Assembly (NCBI RefSeq): GCF_900105885.1
Contig: NZ_LT629780.1
Span: 1,798,001 to 1,862,000, forward strand
Source: Pseudomonas guangdongensis
GTDB taxonomy: Bacteria > Pseudomonadota > Gammaproteobacteria > Pseudomonadales > Pseudomonadaceae
Length of the DNA stretch: 64,000 nucleotides
Direction: 5' to 3'
Within the stretch, counting starts at the first letter, position 1, and the number at the start of each line of letters is the position of its first letter. The position numbers and the translations under genes are program-made. Positions 21,937 through 31,324 of the stretch are shown here, one piece after another. A model generated the notes under the pieces. The model was not told the DNA's origin and did no database searches. It saw nothing but the letters and a program-made list of their open reading frames with translations.

Positions 21937-23613
21937 TCAGAACTCGCTCCACTCGTCCGCCTCGGCGTTGCGCCGGGCCGGGCTCGACGCGGCCGGGGCG
22001 CGCCGGGGTTCCACCTGGGCGGGGTTCGACGCCGGCAGCGCTGCGGGCGCCAGCGGGCGCGGCGCAAGGCCGCCGTGGCCGCTCGTGCCGAGGTCGAACA
22101 CGGCGACGGAGTGCTCCAGCTGCTGCGCCTGATGGGCCAGGGTCTGCGAGGAATGCGCGGCGCGCTGCACCAGCGAGGCGTTCTGCTGGGTGACCTGATC
22201 GAGCTGGCTCACTGCCGTGTTGATCTGTTCGATGCCCTGGCTCTGTTCCTGGGAGGCGGCGGCGATCTCGTCGATGATGTCGCTGACCTTGCGCACCGCC
22301 GCGACGATGTCGAGGATGATCCGCCCGGCGTCCTCGGCGTGTCGGGAACCGCCCTGGACGCGGCTCACCGACTCCTCGATCAGCGCCTTGATCTCCTGGG
22401 CGGCGGCGGCGCTGCGGCTGGCCAGCGTGCGCACCTCGTTGGCGACCACCGCGAAGCCGCGGCCCTGCTCGCCGGCGCGCGCCGCTTCCACCGAGGCGTT
22501 GAGGGCGAGGATGTTGGTCTGGAAGGCGATGGAGTCGATCACGCCGATGATGCTGGCGATGCGCTGCGAGCTGTCGGCGATCCCTTCCATGGTGGAGACC
22601 ACCTGACCGACCACCGCGCGGCCCTGCTCGGCGATCCCCGAGGCGTCGTCGGCCAGACGGCTGGCCTGGCGCGCGTTGTCGGCGTTCTGCTTGACCGTGG
22701 CGGTCAGCTCTTCCAGGCTCGCGGCGGTTTCCTCCAGCGAGGCGGCCTGCTGCTCGGTGCGTGCGCTGAGGTCCTGGTTGCCGCCGGAAATCTCCGCGGT
22801 GACCTGGGAAATGCTCGTGGAGCCAAGACGGATTTCGTGCACCACGCGGGCGAGGGCGCTGCGCATCTCGGCCAGCGCCGACTGCAGGCTGCCCAGCTCG
22901 TCGCGACGCTCCACGCGCACCTCGCGGCCCAACTGGCCGGCGGCGATCGCTTGCGCCACCTCGACGGCGCCTTGCACCGGGCGGGTAACGCTGCGCGCGA
23001 TCAGGACGGCCATGCCGGCGCCGACCAGCAGCGCGACCACCGCCAGGGCGACGAGCAGGTAGCTGGCGCTGTCCACCGAGGCGCTGACCTCGCCGGAGAA
23101 CTGCTGGTCGAGCCGGTGCTGGAAGGCGCTGAACTCGCCGATCCGCGCGATGTACTGCTCGGCGGCGGGAATCAGCTTGCCGCTCAGGTCGTCCGGGCCG
23201 GCCACCCCGTTCTTGAGGTCGGCGAAGAAGGCGCTGCGCAGGTCGACATAGCGCTTGCGGTGCTCGGCGACGCTCTGCAGCAGGGCCTTGCCCTCGGGCG
23301 AGGTGACGGACTTTTCCAGCTCGCCCTGCAGCAGGCTGATCTCGTCCGTGGTCTGCTTGATGAGCGGGGCGAAGTAGGCCTCCACCGCCGGGTCGTTCTG
23401 CGACTGGGCGATGGCCAGGGCCCGGGTCACGTTCAGGCGCGTGTTGGCCAGCCACTCGTTGGCGAGGGTGGAGCGTCGGTGCCGCTCCGTGGCGTCGACG
23501 AAGGAGTCGTCGACGGATTGCAGTCCGCTGACCGCGGTGGCGATGGCGATCAGCATCATGAGCAGGACGCTCGCGAAGCCCAGGCCAAGTCGGGTGCCGA
23601 TTGTGAGGTTCAT
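21937..23613 (-). CDS. Methyl-accepting chemotaxis protein, four-helix-bundle sensor
   Basis: 558 aa. TM1 at about 10-32, a periplasmic all-helical domain of about 155 residues (4HB_MCP type, TLANEWLANTRLNVTRAL), TM2 at about 188-210, HAMP after ARSVTRPV, and an MCP domain with the [19 protein letters not shown] hairpin. It ends in EWSEF, an xWxxF CheR-tether motif after a Pro/Ala-rich linker. The start MNLTIGTRLGLGF is fixed by a strong AAGGAG ribosome site. The ligand cannot be told from sequence. It lies within the chemosensory island with three other receptor genes. Confidence 0.94.
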   Translation of the reverse strand: MNLTIGTRLGLGFASVLLMMLIAIATAVSGLQSVDDSFVDATERHRRSTLANEWLANTRLNVTRALAIAQSQNDPAVEAYFAPLIKQTTDEISLLQGELEKSVTSPEGKALLQSVAEHRKRYVDLRSAFFADLKNGVAGPDDLSGKLIPAAEQYIARIGEFSAFQHRLDQQFSGEVSASVDSASYLLVALAVVALLVGAGMAVLIARSVTRPVQGAVEVAQAIAAGQLGREVRVERRDELGSLQSALAEMRSALARVVHEIRLGSTSISQVTAEISGGNQDLSARTEQQAASLEETAASLEELTATVKQNADNARQASRLADDASGIAEQGRAVVGQVVSTMEGIADSSQRIASIIGVIDSIAFQTNILALNASVEAARAGEQGRGFAVVANEVRTLASRSAAAAQEIKALIEESVSRVQGGSRHAEDAGRIILDIVAAVRKVSDIIDEIAAASQEQSQGIEQINTAVSQLDQVTQQNASLVQRAAHSSQTLAHQAQQLEHSVAVFDLGTSGHGGLAPRPLAPAALPASNPAQVEPRRAPAASSPARRNAEADEWSEF

Positions 23614-23902
23614 GCCTGCTCCTTCCCTTTCCATTGGTTATCCAGCATTGCGGTCGCGGCGATCCGGCTGGCATGCCTGCTGCGCTCATCCCGTGCGGCC
23701 CGACGGGGCGCCGCGCGGCGGCGTCCTTGTGCGGGCGATGGCGGAGGTTCGGGACGGGGCTGCACGCCGCTCCGCTCCACCCGCTCGGGCAGGTGCGCAA
23801 TCGCTCGGTGGCAGGCAGTTTAGGGGAAGTTTCTGGTGCCGGTAAGTCGTTGTCCGGGCTGTTTTTTTCGATACTCTGCAGGCTTTGGTCGGGATTCTGG
23901 CG

Positions 23903-25426
23903 TCAGTCCGCCGTGGCGAAGGCTGCCCGTGCGTTGCCGGCGCGCTCGGCAGCGCTCGCGCCGCCCGCGGCCGTGGCGAGGTTGAAGCGCTCCAGGGTGG
24001 CGAGCAGTTCGTGGGCGGTGTCCTGCAGCGTGCCGGCCTGCTGGCGGTTGGCCTGGATGGCGGCGTTGCTGCGGGTCAGCGACTGGCTCATCGAGCGCGC
24101 GCTGTCGCCGAGGGCGGCGATGTCCTCGTGCTGCTGGTGGGTGGTGCGGTCGATGTCCTGCATGCGCGCGGCGACCTGCCGGCAGGCGGCAAGGATGTCC
24201 TGCATGAGCTGCGCGCTGCGGGCGCTCTGCTGCAGGCCACCGTCCACGCTGAGGTCGGCGGCGCCGACCTGCTCGCGGATCTGCCGGGCGATCTCGTGGG
24301 TGCGCTGGGCCAGGTCGCGGACCTCGCCGGCGACCACCGCGAAGCCGCGGCCCTGCTCGCCGGCCCGCGAAGCCTCGATGGCGGCGTTGAGGGCCAGCAG
24401 GTTGGTCTGGGTGGTGATCGCGTCGATGCTGCCGAGCAGGCCGGCGATGGCCCGGGTGTGCTCGGCGATGTCGCCCATACTCGCCTGCAGGCCGTCCATG
24501 GCCTGCATGCCGTCCCCGGCGCGGGCCTCCACCTCGGCGGTGAGCTGGCGGGTCTGGTGGGCCTGTTCGCTGCTCTGCCGGGTGGCGTCGCTGAGCTGCT
24601 GGCTGCGCGCGGCGATCTGCGCGACCTGCTCGGCGTTGTGGGCCGCCTGGCCGGCCAGCTCGTGCTGGCGGGCGTTGAGCTGCTGGCTGCTGGCTTCGAC
24701 CTGATGGGCGGTCTGGCGCGCCTGCTGCAGGGTCTGCAACAGGTGCTCCTGCAGGCCGGCCATGGCCGCCAGCGCCGGGCGGCGGGTGTCGCCGAGCGGG
24801 GCGGCGAGATCGCCGTGGCGGGCGCGGGCGGCGAAGGCGGTGATCCGCAGGCCGTCGCCGAGCACGCCGCGCAGTTCCTGACTGAGGTAGGCGAGGATCG
24901 CCGCCTGTGCGACCACCGCGCCGGCGTGCATCAGCAGGCAGTGCAGCAGCGCCTCGGCCGGGGCATGCAGGCTGTGTTCGCCCAGGTCGTAGAGGCGCAG
25001 CAGGCCGCGCGCCTGCAGCAGGGTGAACAGCAGGTGATGGAGGGCGATGGCACCGGCGCCGGCGAGGATCACCCGCCAGTCGGCATAGAGGATCAGCACC
25101 GACAGCAGGATGAACACGCTGAAGTGCGCTTCGATCAGGCCGTTGCCCAGCTCGATCAGCAGTGCCGAGCAGCCCATCAGCAGGACCGCCATGGTCGAGG
25201 CGCTGAGCAGGCTGCCCGGATACAGCCGGCCGATAAGCCAGGCCGGCACGCCGAGCAGCAGGGCGACGAAGGGGGTGAGCAGCCAGCGCTCGCTGCTGGC
25301 GCCGACGATCATGCAGAGCAGCAGGGTGGCCAGCGCCGGCAGCCAGGCCAGGCGGTCGATGCGGGCGCGGTAGGCCTGGAAGGCGTGTGGGGTGCCGGCA
25401 GGGCTCTGGTGCGGAATGGGCGACAT
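23903..25426 (-). CDS. Methyl-accepting chemotaxis protein with multi-pass membrane sensor
   Basis: 507 aa. The first 190 residues form about six membrane helices with almost no periplasmic domain and include [19 protein letters not shown] followed by the His-His of IALHHLLF, so sensing is probably within the membrane. No clear HAMP is seen. The signalling part has [19 protein letters not shown] and EVRDLAQRT. Unlike the other three receptors here it ends in AFATAD and lacks the xWxxF tether. I chose ATG 25426 ([11 protein letters not shown]) with GAGAG upstream; an in-frame ATG at 25459 lies inside the TGTACAGG operator-like repeat and is less likely. Confidence 0.88.
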   Translation of the reverse strand: MSPIPHQSPAGTPHAFQAYRARIDRLAWLPALATLLLCMIVGASSERWLLTPFVALLLGVPAWLIGRLYPGSLLSASTMAVLLMGCSALLIELGNGLIEAHFSVFILLSVLILYADWRVILAGAGAIALHHLLFTLLQARGLLRLYDLGEHSLHAPAEALLHCLLMHAGAVVAQAAILAYLSQELRGVLGDGLRITAFAARARHGDLAAPLGDTRRPALAAMAGLQEHLLQTLQQARQTAHQVEASSQQLNARQHELAGQAAHNAEQVAQIAARSQQLSDATRQSSEQAHQTRQLTAEVEARAGDGMQAMDGLQASMGDIAEHTRAIAGLLGSIDAITTQTNLLALNAAIEASRAGEQGRGFAVVAGEVRDLAQRTHEIARQIREQVGAADLSVDGGLQQSARSAQLMQDILAACRQVAARMQDIDRTTHQQHEDIAALGDSARSMSQSLTRSNAAIQANRQQAGTLQDTAHELLATLERFNLATAAGGASAAERAGNARAAFATAD

Positions 25427-25441
25427 CGCGGGCTCTCTTTT

Positions 25442-25475
25442 CCTGTACAGGATTTTCATATTGTACAGGTTTTGT
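25442..25475. promoter_or_regulatory. TGTACAGG boxes, sites B and C, upstream of the membrane-sensing receptor
   Basis: A perfect palindrome CCTGTACAGG (25442-25451) and a second copy TTGTACAGG (25461-25469, part of the 15-mer shared with site A) lie 18 bp apart, start to start. They are 16 to 50 bp upstream of the chosen receptor start. The layout of two direct boxes close to a promoter suits an AraC-type activator. Confidence 0.55.
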
Positions 25476-25598
25476 GTGATTTGTAGCGACGCATCTTGCC
25501 CGCCGCGCCACCACGCACCGCGCTGCCGCAGGGGGCGCCGCTACGCGGTGGCGGAACGCTGTCGGGCGAGGTCTTGTGGAAGGCGCGGGGACGCGGCG

Positions 25599-26399
25599 TC
25601 AGTCGGCCGGGCAGTCGGCGCGGTTCTGGCGGAACTGCAGCGGGGTGACGCCGAAGCGCTCCTTGAAGGCGGTGGCGAAGTTGGCGCCGCTGGTGAAGCC
25701 CAGTTCTAGGGCGATGGTCTGCACTTCCCGCGTGGTGTCGCTGAGCAGCGCGCGGGCCTGGCGCATGCGCTCCTCGCGCAGGTAGGTGAACACGGTGGCA
25801 CCGACGCAGTGCTTGAAGGCCTCGTTGAGGCGCTTGGGGTTGGTGCTGACCAGGCGCGCCAGGCATTCGAGGTTGGGGGTTTCGGCCAGGTTGCGCAGCA
25901 GGTGCTGGCGGGCCGACTGGAACAGGATGCTGTCGAGGTTGGAGGCGCCCGGCGCCGGCTCGCTGGCTTCCGGGGCCGCTGCCGCCGGGCGGCGCGCGCG
26001 CAGGTGCATGCTCAGGCGGATGCGCACTTCCTCGAAGTTGAACGGCTTGGTGACGTAGTCCACGGCGCCGGCCAGCAGGCCTTCCAGGCGTTCGTCGGGC
26101 ATCACCGCGCCGGACAGGAAGATCACCGGAATGTCGCTGGTGCGGGCGTCGGCCTGCAGTTGCCGGCAGGCGCTCAGGCCGTCGCAGACCGGCATGCGCA
26201 CGTCCATCAGGATCATGTCCGGACGGATCGTCTGGGCCTTGCGGATGCCTTCCAGGCCGTTGGTGGCGAGGTGGACGATGGCGCCTTTCTGGCGCAGGTA
26301 GGCTTCCAGCAGCATGCGGTCGACGTCGGCGTCTTCGACGATCAGGATGTGCCGGTCGTGCAGCTCGTGGCTGCCCAAAAGGGGATGGTTCGTGGTCAT
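25599..26399 (-). CDS. Response regulator REC-AraC (DNA-binding)
   Basis: 266 aa. Receiver at about 18-130 with Asp66 (MILMDVRMP) and the switch Lys of TKPFNFEE. An Ala/Pro linker is followed by an AraC/XylS-type double helix-turn-helix at about 165-262 (LARLVSTNPKRLNEAFK and the signature IALELGFTSGANFATAFKE RFGVTP). It is a phosphorylation-controlled transcription factor. The likely partner is the dCache hybrid kinase encoded 260 bp upstream. TGTACAGG boxes lie on both sides of the gene and it may bind them, which is inference. The start is MTTNHPLLG; a GGGAGG lies 15 bases before it. Confidence 0.9.
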   Translation of the reverse strand: MTTNHPLLGSHELHDRHILIVEDADVDRMLLEAYLRQKGAIVHLATNGLEGIRKAQTIRPDMILMDVRMPVCDGLSACRQLQADARTSDIPVIFLSGAVMPDERLEGLLAGAVDYVTKPFNFEEVRIRLSMHLRARRPAAAAPEASEPAPGASNLDSILFQSARQHLLRNLAETPNLECLARLVSTNPKRLNEAFKHCVGATVFTYLREERMRQARALLSDTTREVQTIALELGFTSGANFATAFKERFGVTPLQFRQNRADCPAD

Positions 26400-26517
26400 G
26401 GGCTCTGCGCCTGCCTCCCTGCGGCACTGCCGCCTGGCGGCCCCTGCTGGTGCGGAGTGCATCACGGTTCTGGAGTGTCGGATGCACATGATGCTACAGG
26501 GCGAGCGAGCTTGTCAT

Positions 26518-26530
26518 GAACTTGTACAGG
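26518..26530. promoter_or_regulatory. TGTACAGG box, site D
   Basis: ACTTGTACAGGGC at about 26518-26530, roughly 120 bp upstream of the REC-AraC start, in the gap between that gene and the hybrid kinase. Next to it a hairpin, GCGCCGGC (26538-26545) with GCCGGCGC (26556-26563), may end the kinase transcript. The rest of the 259-bp gap shows nothing. Confidence 0.45.
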
Positions 26531-26658
26531 GCCGGCCGCGCCGGCGGTCTCCCGGGCCGGCGCAGTGGCGGGTGTTGCTGGGGAGGCGCGCACGGCGGCG
26601 GCCTGCCGCGCGGTGGCGGCGAGGCCCGTGCCAGCGCGCGGCTGCGGCGCCGCGCCGC

Positions 26659-29571
26659 TCAGGACGGGGTGTCTTCGAGCACCTCCAGGCGCAGCACGGC
26701 CTCGCGCAGGGTCTGGATCTTCAGCGGCTTGGTCAGGTAGCCGGCGATGCCCAGGGCGCTGATGTTGGCGATGTCTTCGGGCATCGCCGCGGCGCTGATG
26801 ATGATCACCGGCAGCTCGCGGGTCTGCGGGTTGTCGCGCAGGCGACGCAGCAGGGCGTCGCCCTGCAGGCCGGGCAGGTCGAGGTCGAGCAGCAGCAGTT
26901 GCGGCGGGTGCTCGTTGAGCCAGTGCAGCGCCTCCAGGCCGTTGTCCAGCACCTCGACCCGGGCGATGTCGCCCAGCGCCTTCTCCACCAGCAGCTGGCT
27001 GGCGCGGTTGTCCTCGACGTAGAGCACCCGCGGCAGGCGCTCGCGGCCGGGCGCGGCGGCGCTGCGCACGCTGGCCTGCAGTTCGGCGCTGAACGGCAGC
27101 TCGATCCAGAAGGTGCTGCCGCTGCCGGGGGTGCTGACGAAGCCGATCCGCCCGTGCATCAGCTCGGCCAGCTCGCGGCTCAGCACCAGGCCGATGCCGC
27201 TGCCCTTGATCGCGCTGTTCTCGTGGCCGAGGCGCTGGAAGGGCTTGAACAGCTGGTCCTGGCGCTCGGGGTCGATGCCGTAGCCGCTGTCCTCGACGCT
27301 CAGGCGCAGGCGCTCGCCGTCGATCCGGTAGCCCAGCGCCACCCGGCCGTGGGGACGGTTGTACTTGACCGCGTTGCTCAGCAGGTTGAGCAGGATCTGC
27401 CGCAGGCGCCGCGCCTCGGCGCGCACCAGCAGGCTGCCCGGCGGCAGCTGGGCCTCCAGCTGCAGGTGCTGCTCGCGGGCCTGCGGGCGGATCAGTTCCA
27501 GGCACTCGGCCATGATCTGCCGGGCGTCGACGGTCTCCAGGTGGACGCTGGCCTTGTCCGCCTCGATGCGCGCCAGGTCGAGGATGTCGTCCACCAGCAG
27601 GCCGAGGTGGCTGCTGGCGTTGTCGATCTCGCCGGCGTACTGGCGCAGGCTGTGCTCCTCGGGGCGCTCCTGCAGCTCCAGCTGGATCAGCTGGGCGAAG
27701 CCCTGCACGGCGTTGAGCGGGGTGCGCAGCTCGTGGCTCATGCTCGACAGGAAGCGGGTCTTGGCGACGTTGGCGGCCTGGGCCTGCTGGCTGGCGCGGC
27801 TGAGCGCCTCCTGGGTGGCCTTGAGGGCGTCGATGTCGACGTGGGTGCCGGCCAGGCGCAGCGGCCGGCCGCTGACCGGATCGGCGTCGAGCAGGCGGGC
27901 GCGGCTGAGCAGCCAGTGGTAGATGCCATGGGCGTCGCTGAAGCGGTACTCGATGCTGTAGTTGTCGCTGCTCGCGGCCGGCTGCTCGTGGCAGGCGATC
28001 ACCGCCTCGCGGTCGTCGGGGTGGACGCGGGCGAGGAATGCGTCCAGCGCCAGGTCGTTGCCGTCCAGGCCGAAGCGCTGCGGGAAGCGGCCCTCGATGT
28101 GCAGCCGCTGCCGGCGCAGGTCGAGGGTCCAGAGGCTCTCGGTGGTGGAGTCGAGGACCAGTTCGAGCTGGTCCTGGGCCTGCTGGCGGGTGGTTTCGCT
28201 GCGTTCGAGCTGGGCGCCCATCGCCGCGGCGGCGGCGGCGGCGCCGTCCAGCTCGCCGATCTCGCAGGGCTGGCGCGGCGGGTGCCAGTTGCCGCGACCG
28301 ATCTCGCCCATCATCGCCGACAGGTGGTCGATCGGCCCCTGCAGCTGGGCGCTGAGCTGGCGGGCGCGCAGCCACATGCCGGCGAAGAACAGCACGTAGA
28401 ACAGCACCAGGCCGGCGATCAGCAGGTAGCCGATCTGCTGGTAGCGGGCGGCCAGGGCGTTGGTCTGGCGGAACACCTCGGCCTCGTCGACCAGGGTGAC
28501 CAGCTTCCAGCCGGTTTCGCCGATGGTGGTCCAGGCGGCCAGCTGGCTCTTGCCGCCCAGGCTCAGGGTCTGCAGGCCGGAGGCACGCTGGCCGATGGCG
28601 CCGGCCAGCGCCTGGGTGTCCTCGCGCTTGGCGAGGTTGAAGTCGGCAGGCTTGAAGATTTCCTTGCGGATCGCCTCGTCGTAGGAGTGGCTGGTCAGCT
28701 CGCTGAGGTTGAAGTCGCGCTCGCCGGCCGGCGGCAGGGCCATGATGTTCAGCTCCTCGCTGACCAGGATGGCGTAGCCGTTCCAGGGCACCTGCAGGGT
28801 GGCGATCTCGTCGAGGATGGTGTCGACGGTGACGTCGAGGCCGGCGACGCCTTCGAGGAAGTCGCCGCGATAGACCGGCGCCAGCGCCGACATCATCCAG
28901 CCCTGGCCGGCGGGGTCGACGTAGATGTCGGTCCACACCACCTTGCGCTGCGGGTTGTGCCGCGCGTCGGCCAGGTAATAGAAGTTGTAGTCGGGGATGA
29001 CCATGTCGTGGGGGTACTGGTCGGGGGTGAAGAACCACGGGTAGATGCGGTTGTAGCTGTCCCAGGTGTTGAAGTAGAGGGAGGCGATCAGCTTGTCGCT
29101 GGCCTGGATGCTCTTCATCAGCGGGTCGAGCTGGGCCAGGCGCAGCACGCGCTCCATGTCCTGGCGCTCGCGCGGGGTGCTGTTGGCATAGAAGGAGGCG
29201 GCGCGGCCGTCGTTGCTGCGGGTGTAGAGCACACCGTCCTCGGTATGGGCGTGGCGGCGGCGTTCGGCCTCGTCGACCTGGTAGTCCTCGCGCAGCAGCA
29301 CCTCGCGGATCTGCTCGCCGTACAGGCGGGTGGTGCGGCTGATGGCGCGCAGGCGCTCGTTGATCAGCCGGCCTTCCTGCTGGGCGGCGCTCTGCAGGTC
29401 GGTAAGGGCGGTCTGGCGCAGGTGGTCGATCTGCGCCTCGCGGATCGAGCTGTTGGTCAGCAGGTAGGCGGCGATCAGCACGGTTTCCACCAGGATCAGT
29501 GGAATCAGCGAGCTTTGCACGAAGGCGCGCCACATCCAGCGGCGCAGCGTCGTCTTGCGGGTGTCCTGCAT
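26659..29571 (-). CDS. dCache-HAMP-PAS hybrid sensor histidine kinase
   Basis: 970 aa. TM1 at about 14-36, a large periplasmic double-Cache domain (about 40-370; VWTDIYVDPAGQGWMMSALAP and GVAGLDVTVDTI are typical of Cache sensors for small molecules), TM2 at about 378-400, HAMP-like region, PAS (about 470-580), HisKA (MSHELRTPLNA, His about 612), HATPase (LLSNAVKYN, GSGIGLVLS) and a C-terminal receiver (LLLDLDLPG, Asp about 896). The start is set by AGGAG ten bases upstream. It begins 49 bp after cheZ on the same strand and may be co-transcribed with cheWYZ. The downstream REC-AraC regulator is its probable target. Confidence 0.9.
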   Translation of the reverse strand: MQDTRKTTLRRWMWRAFVQSSLIPLILVETVLIAAYLLTNSSIREAQIDHLRQTALTDLQSAAQQEGRLINERLRAISRTTRLYGEQIREVLLREDYQVDEAERRRHAHTEDGVLYTRSNDGRAASFYANSTPRERQDMERVLRLAQLDPLMKSIQASDKLIASLYFNTWDSYNRIYPWFFTPDQYPHDMVIPDYNFYYLADARHNPQRKVVWTDIYVDPAGQGWMMSALAPVYRGDFLEGVAGLDVTVDTILDEIATLQVPWNGYAILVSEELNIMALPPAGERDFNLSELTSHSYDEAIRKEIFKPADFNLAKREDTQALAGAIGQRASGLQTLSLGGKSQLAAWTTIGETGWKLVTLVDEAEVFRQTNALAARYQQIGYLLIAGLVLFYVLFFAGMWLRARQLSAQLQGPIDHLSAMMGEIGRGNWHPPRQPCEIGELDGAAAAAAAMGAQLERSETTRQQAQDQLELVLDSTTESLWTLDLRRQRLHIEGRFPQRFGLDGNDLALDAFLARVHPDDREAVIACHEQPAASSDNYSIEYRFSDAHGIYHWLLSRARLLDADPVSGRPLRLAGTHVDIDALKATQEALSRASQQAQAANVAKTRFLSSMSHELRTPLNAVQGFAQLIQLELQERPEEHSLRQYAGEIDNASSHLGLLVDDILDLARIEADKASVHLETVDARQIMAECLELIRPQAREQHLQLEAQLPPGSLLVRAEARRLRQILLNLLSNAVKYNRPHGRVALGYRIDGERLRLSVEDSGYGIDPERQDQLFKPFQRLGHENSAIKGSGIGLVLSRELAELMHGRIGFVSTPGSGSTFWIELPFSAELQASVRSAAAPGRERLPRVLYVEDNRASQLLVEKALGDIARVEVLDNGLEALHWLNEHPPQLLLLDLDLPGLQGDALLRRLRDNPQTRELPVIIISAAAMPEDIANISALGIAGYLTKPLKIQTLREAVLRLEVLEDTPS

Positions 29572-29620
29572 GCGGTGGGCGCTCCTGTCGGGGGCGGTGG
29601 GCGGCACGCGCCGCGCGGGT

Positions 29621-30292
29621 TCAGAAACCGAGCTGGGCGAGCAGGTCGTCGACCTGGGCCTGGCCGGTCACCGCGTCGCCCTCGGTCGGCTTGACCTGCG
29701 GGCCTTTGCTGTCGGCGCGTTCGCTGCCGACCAGGCGCTGTAGCGTACTCTGTTCGGCGTTGGCCGGGACACTGTCGATCAGTACCCGCAGCAACTGCTG
29801 CTCGATCTCGCGGATCACCTCGATCATCTTCTTGATCACCTGGCCGGTGAGGTCCTGGAAGTCCTGGGCCATGAGGATCTCCAGCAGCTCGCCCTGGGTG
29901 GCCTGGGTGTGGCCGGGCACCGCGCCGATGTAGCGGCGGGTTTCCTCCACCAGGCGGCGCGCCTCGTCGCTCTGCTGCGGCGCGGCGAGCCAGGCCTGCC
30001 AGCGCGCGTCCAGGTCGCGGGCGCCCTCGATCAGCAGGGTCTGGCGCGGCTGGGCGCGCTCCAGGGCGTCGATCACCCGCTCGGCGGCCTGCTCGGTCAT
30101 CGCCGCGACATAGCCCAGCCGCTCGCGGGCATCGGGGATGGCCTGGGCGGCTTTCTCGATCTCCTTGTCCAGGCCCAGCTCGCGCATGCTGGCGCGCAGC
30201 AGGCGGGTCATCTGGCCGATGCGCTGGATCAGTTCGTGCGGGGCAATCGCCGCCGCCCAGCTGTGGGCCTCGCTCGATGCGCGGTCGTTCAT
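29621..30292 (-). CDS. cheZ: CheY-phosphate phosphatase CheZ
   Basis: 223 aa, a normal length. The catalytic helix reads [17 protein letters not shown], with the Asp and Gln known to act in CheZ-catalysed dephosphorylation of CheY. The C-terminal peptide [11 protein letters not shown] is the CheY-binding tail. The start ATG overlaps the cheY stop (TCAT at 30289-30292). Flagellar cheYZ in Pseudomonas normally sits in the main chemotaxis cluster with cheA, so this looks like an additional or relocated pair. Confidence 0.97.
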   Translation of the reverse strand: MNDRASSEAHSWAAAIAPHELIQRIGQMTRLLRASMRELGLDKEIEKAAQAIPDARERLGYVAAMTEQAAERVIDALERAQPRQTLLIEGARDLDARWQAWLAAPQQSDEARRLVEETRRYIGAVPGHTQATQGELLEILMAQDFQDLTGQVIKKMIEVIREIEQQLLRVLIDSVPANAEQSTLQRLVGSERADSKGPQVKPTEGDAVTGQAQVDDLLAQLGF

Positions 30293-30702
30293 GCAGGTAT
30301 CTCCTTCGGCCCTTGCTTGGCCAGTTTCTCGAAGATCTTTTCGAGTTTCTCTTCCAGGGTCGCCGCGGTGAACGGCTTGACCACGTAGCCGCTGGCGCCG
30401 GCATGGGCGGCGGCGATGATGTTGTCCTTCTTCGCCTCGGCGCTGACCATCAGCACCGGCAGGTGGCGCAGGGCGGCATCGGCGCGGATCGCCTGGAGCA
30501 GGCCGAGGCCGTCGAGGTTGGGCATGTTCCAGTCCGAGAGCACCAGCTCGAAGTGGCCCTGGCGCAGCTTGTGCAGCGCGTCCTGGCCGTCCTCGGCCTC
30601 GGTCACGTTGCCCAGCCCCAACTCGCGGAGCAGGCCGCAGAGGATGCGGCGCATGGTCGGGAAGTCGTCGACCACCAGGATGCTCATGTGCTTGTCGTGC
30701 AT
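30289..30702 (-). CDS. cheY: Chemotaxis response regulator CheY
   Basis: 137 aa. Very close to enteric CheY, with the same numbering: Asp12-Asp13, Asp57 (SDWNM), Tyr106 and Lys109 (GYVVKPF). The switch Thr87 is Ser. The chosen start gives [14 protein letters not shown], which aligns with E. coli MADKELKFLVVDDF and has GAGAG upstream. It overlaps the cheW 3' end by 19 bp; an internal ATG at 30687 would instead give a 4-bp ATGA overlap. It binds the flagellar switch (FliM) when phosphorylated, and cheZ follows immediately. Confidence 0.96.
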   Translation of the reverse strand: MHDKHMSILVVDDFPTMRRILCGLLRELGLGNVTEAEDGQDALHKLRQGHFELVLSDWNMPNLDGLGLLQAIRADAALRHLPVLMVSAEAKKDNIIAAAHAGASGYVVKPFTAATLEEKLEKIFEKLAKQGPKEIPA

Positions 30703-31139
30703 GGCGTGCTCTCGCTGTCGCTGAAGGGGGGAAGTGGCCGGCCGGACTCGCCCCGTGGGCCGAGCAGCCGGTCGAGGTCGAGCCGTTGCGGGCCGTGGCC
30801 GGGCGGCAGGTGCTGTACGTCGCGGACGCCGTCGACCATCAGGCCGGCGCGCCGGCCGTCGAGACGCACCACGACGATCGTGCTCTGCCAGCCCGCGTCG
30901 CGGCGCGGCAGGCCGAGGCAGACGCGCAGGTCGAAGACCGGCAGCTCCGCGCCGTGGCGCCGGGCGATGCCGCGCAGGCCGGCCGCGGCGCCGGCCTGCG
31001 GGCGGACTTCCAGATGGCCGCAGATGGCTTCCACCTGGCTCATGTCGAGGGCGTACTCCTCGCGGCCGAGGGCGAACAGCAGGCAGTCGCGGCACTCGGC
31101 GGCGCTGCCGGGCGCGGCGAAGGGACTCGGATCGAGCAT
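30684..31139 (-). CDS. cheW: CheW-type chemotaxis coupling protein
   Basis: 151 aa. A single CheW domain: [20 protein letters not shown] at the start, [10 protein letters not shown] in the middle (the usual GxxNLRG is altered), [10 protein letters not shown] and [13 protein letters not shown]. It couples receptors to CheA. The start has AAGGA ten bases upstream. It is the first gene of a tight cheW-cheY-cheZ operon. No CheA is encoded in the window, so it must work with one encoded elsewhere. Confidence 0.88.
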   Translation of the reverse strand: MLDPSPFAAPGSAAECRDCLLFALGREEYALDMSQVEAICGHLEVRPQAGAAAGLRGIARRHGAELPVFDLRVCLGLPRRDAGWQSTIVVVRLDGRRAGLMVDGVRDVQHLPPGHGPQRLDLDRLLGPRGESGRPLPPFSDSESTPCTTST

Positions 31140-31324
31140 GGTGGGGCAGTTCCTTTGCGCGGCGGCGGGCGAAAGCGGCTGGGAGGCGGGCATGGGGGCG
31201 GTGCGTCAGGCTCGTCGGGGAAATCCTGCGCCGGCGGTCTGCGCTCTGGTGCCGGCCGGCGGATGGGGCGGCAGTCTGCCAAGTTTTCCCGCGCGCAGGG
31301 GCACGCCGGCGCGCAATCGGCCGG

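Noticed and set aside
26314..29694. Plus-strand open frame of more than 1000 codons opposite the dCache kinase.
   Set aside because: Same reason: no domain signatures, biased composition, and a clear kinase on the other strand.
31260..31320. Sigma-28 promoter for cheWYZ based on GCCGATT.
   Set aside because: No acceptable -35 element at the required spacing on the minus strand.
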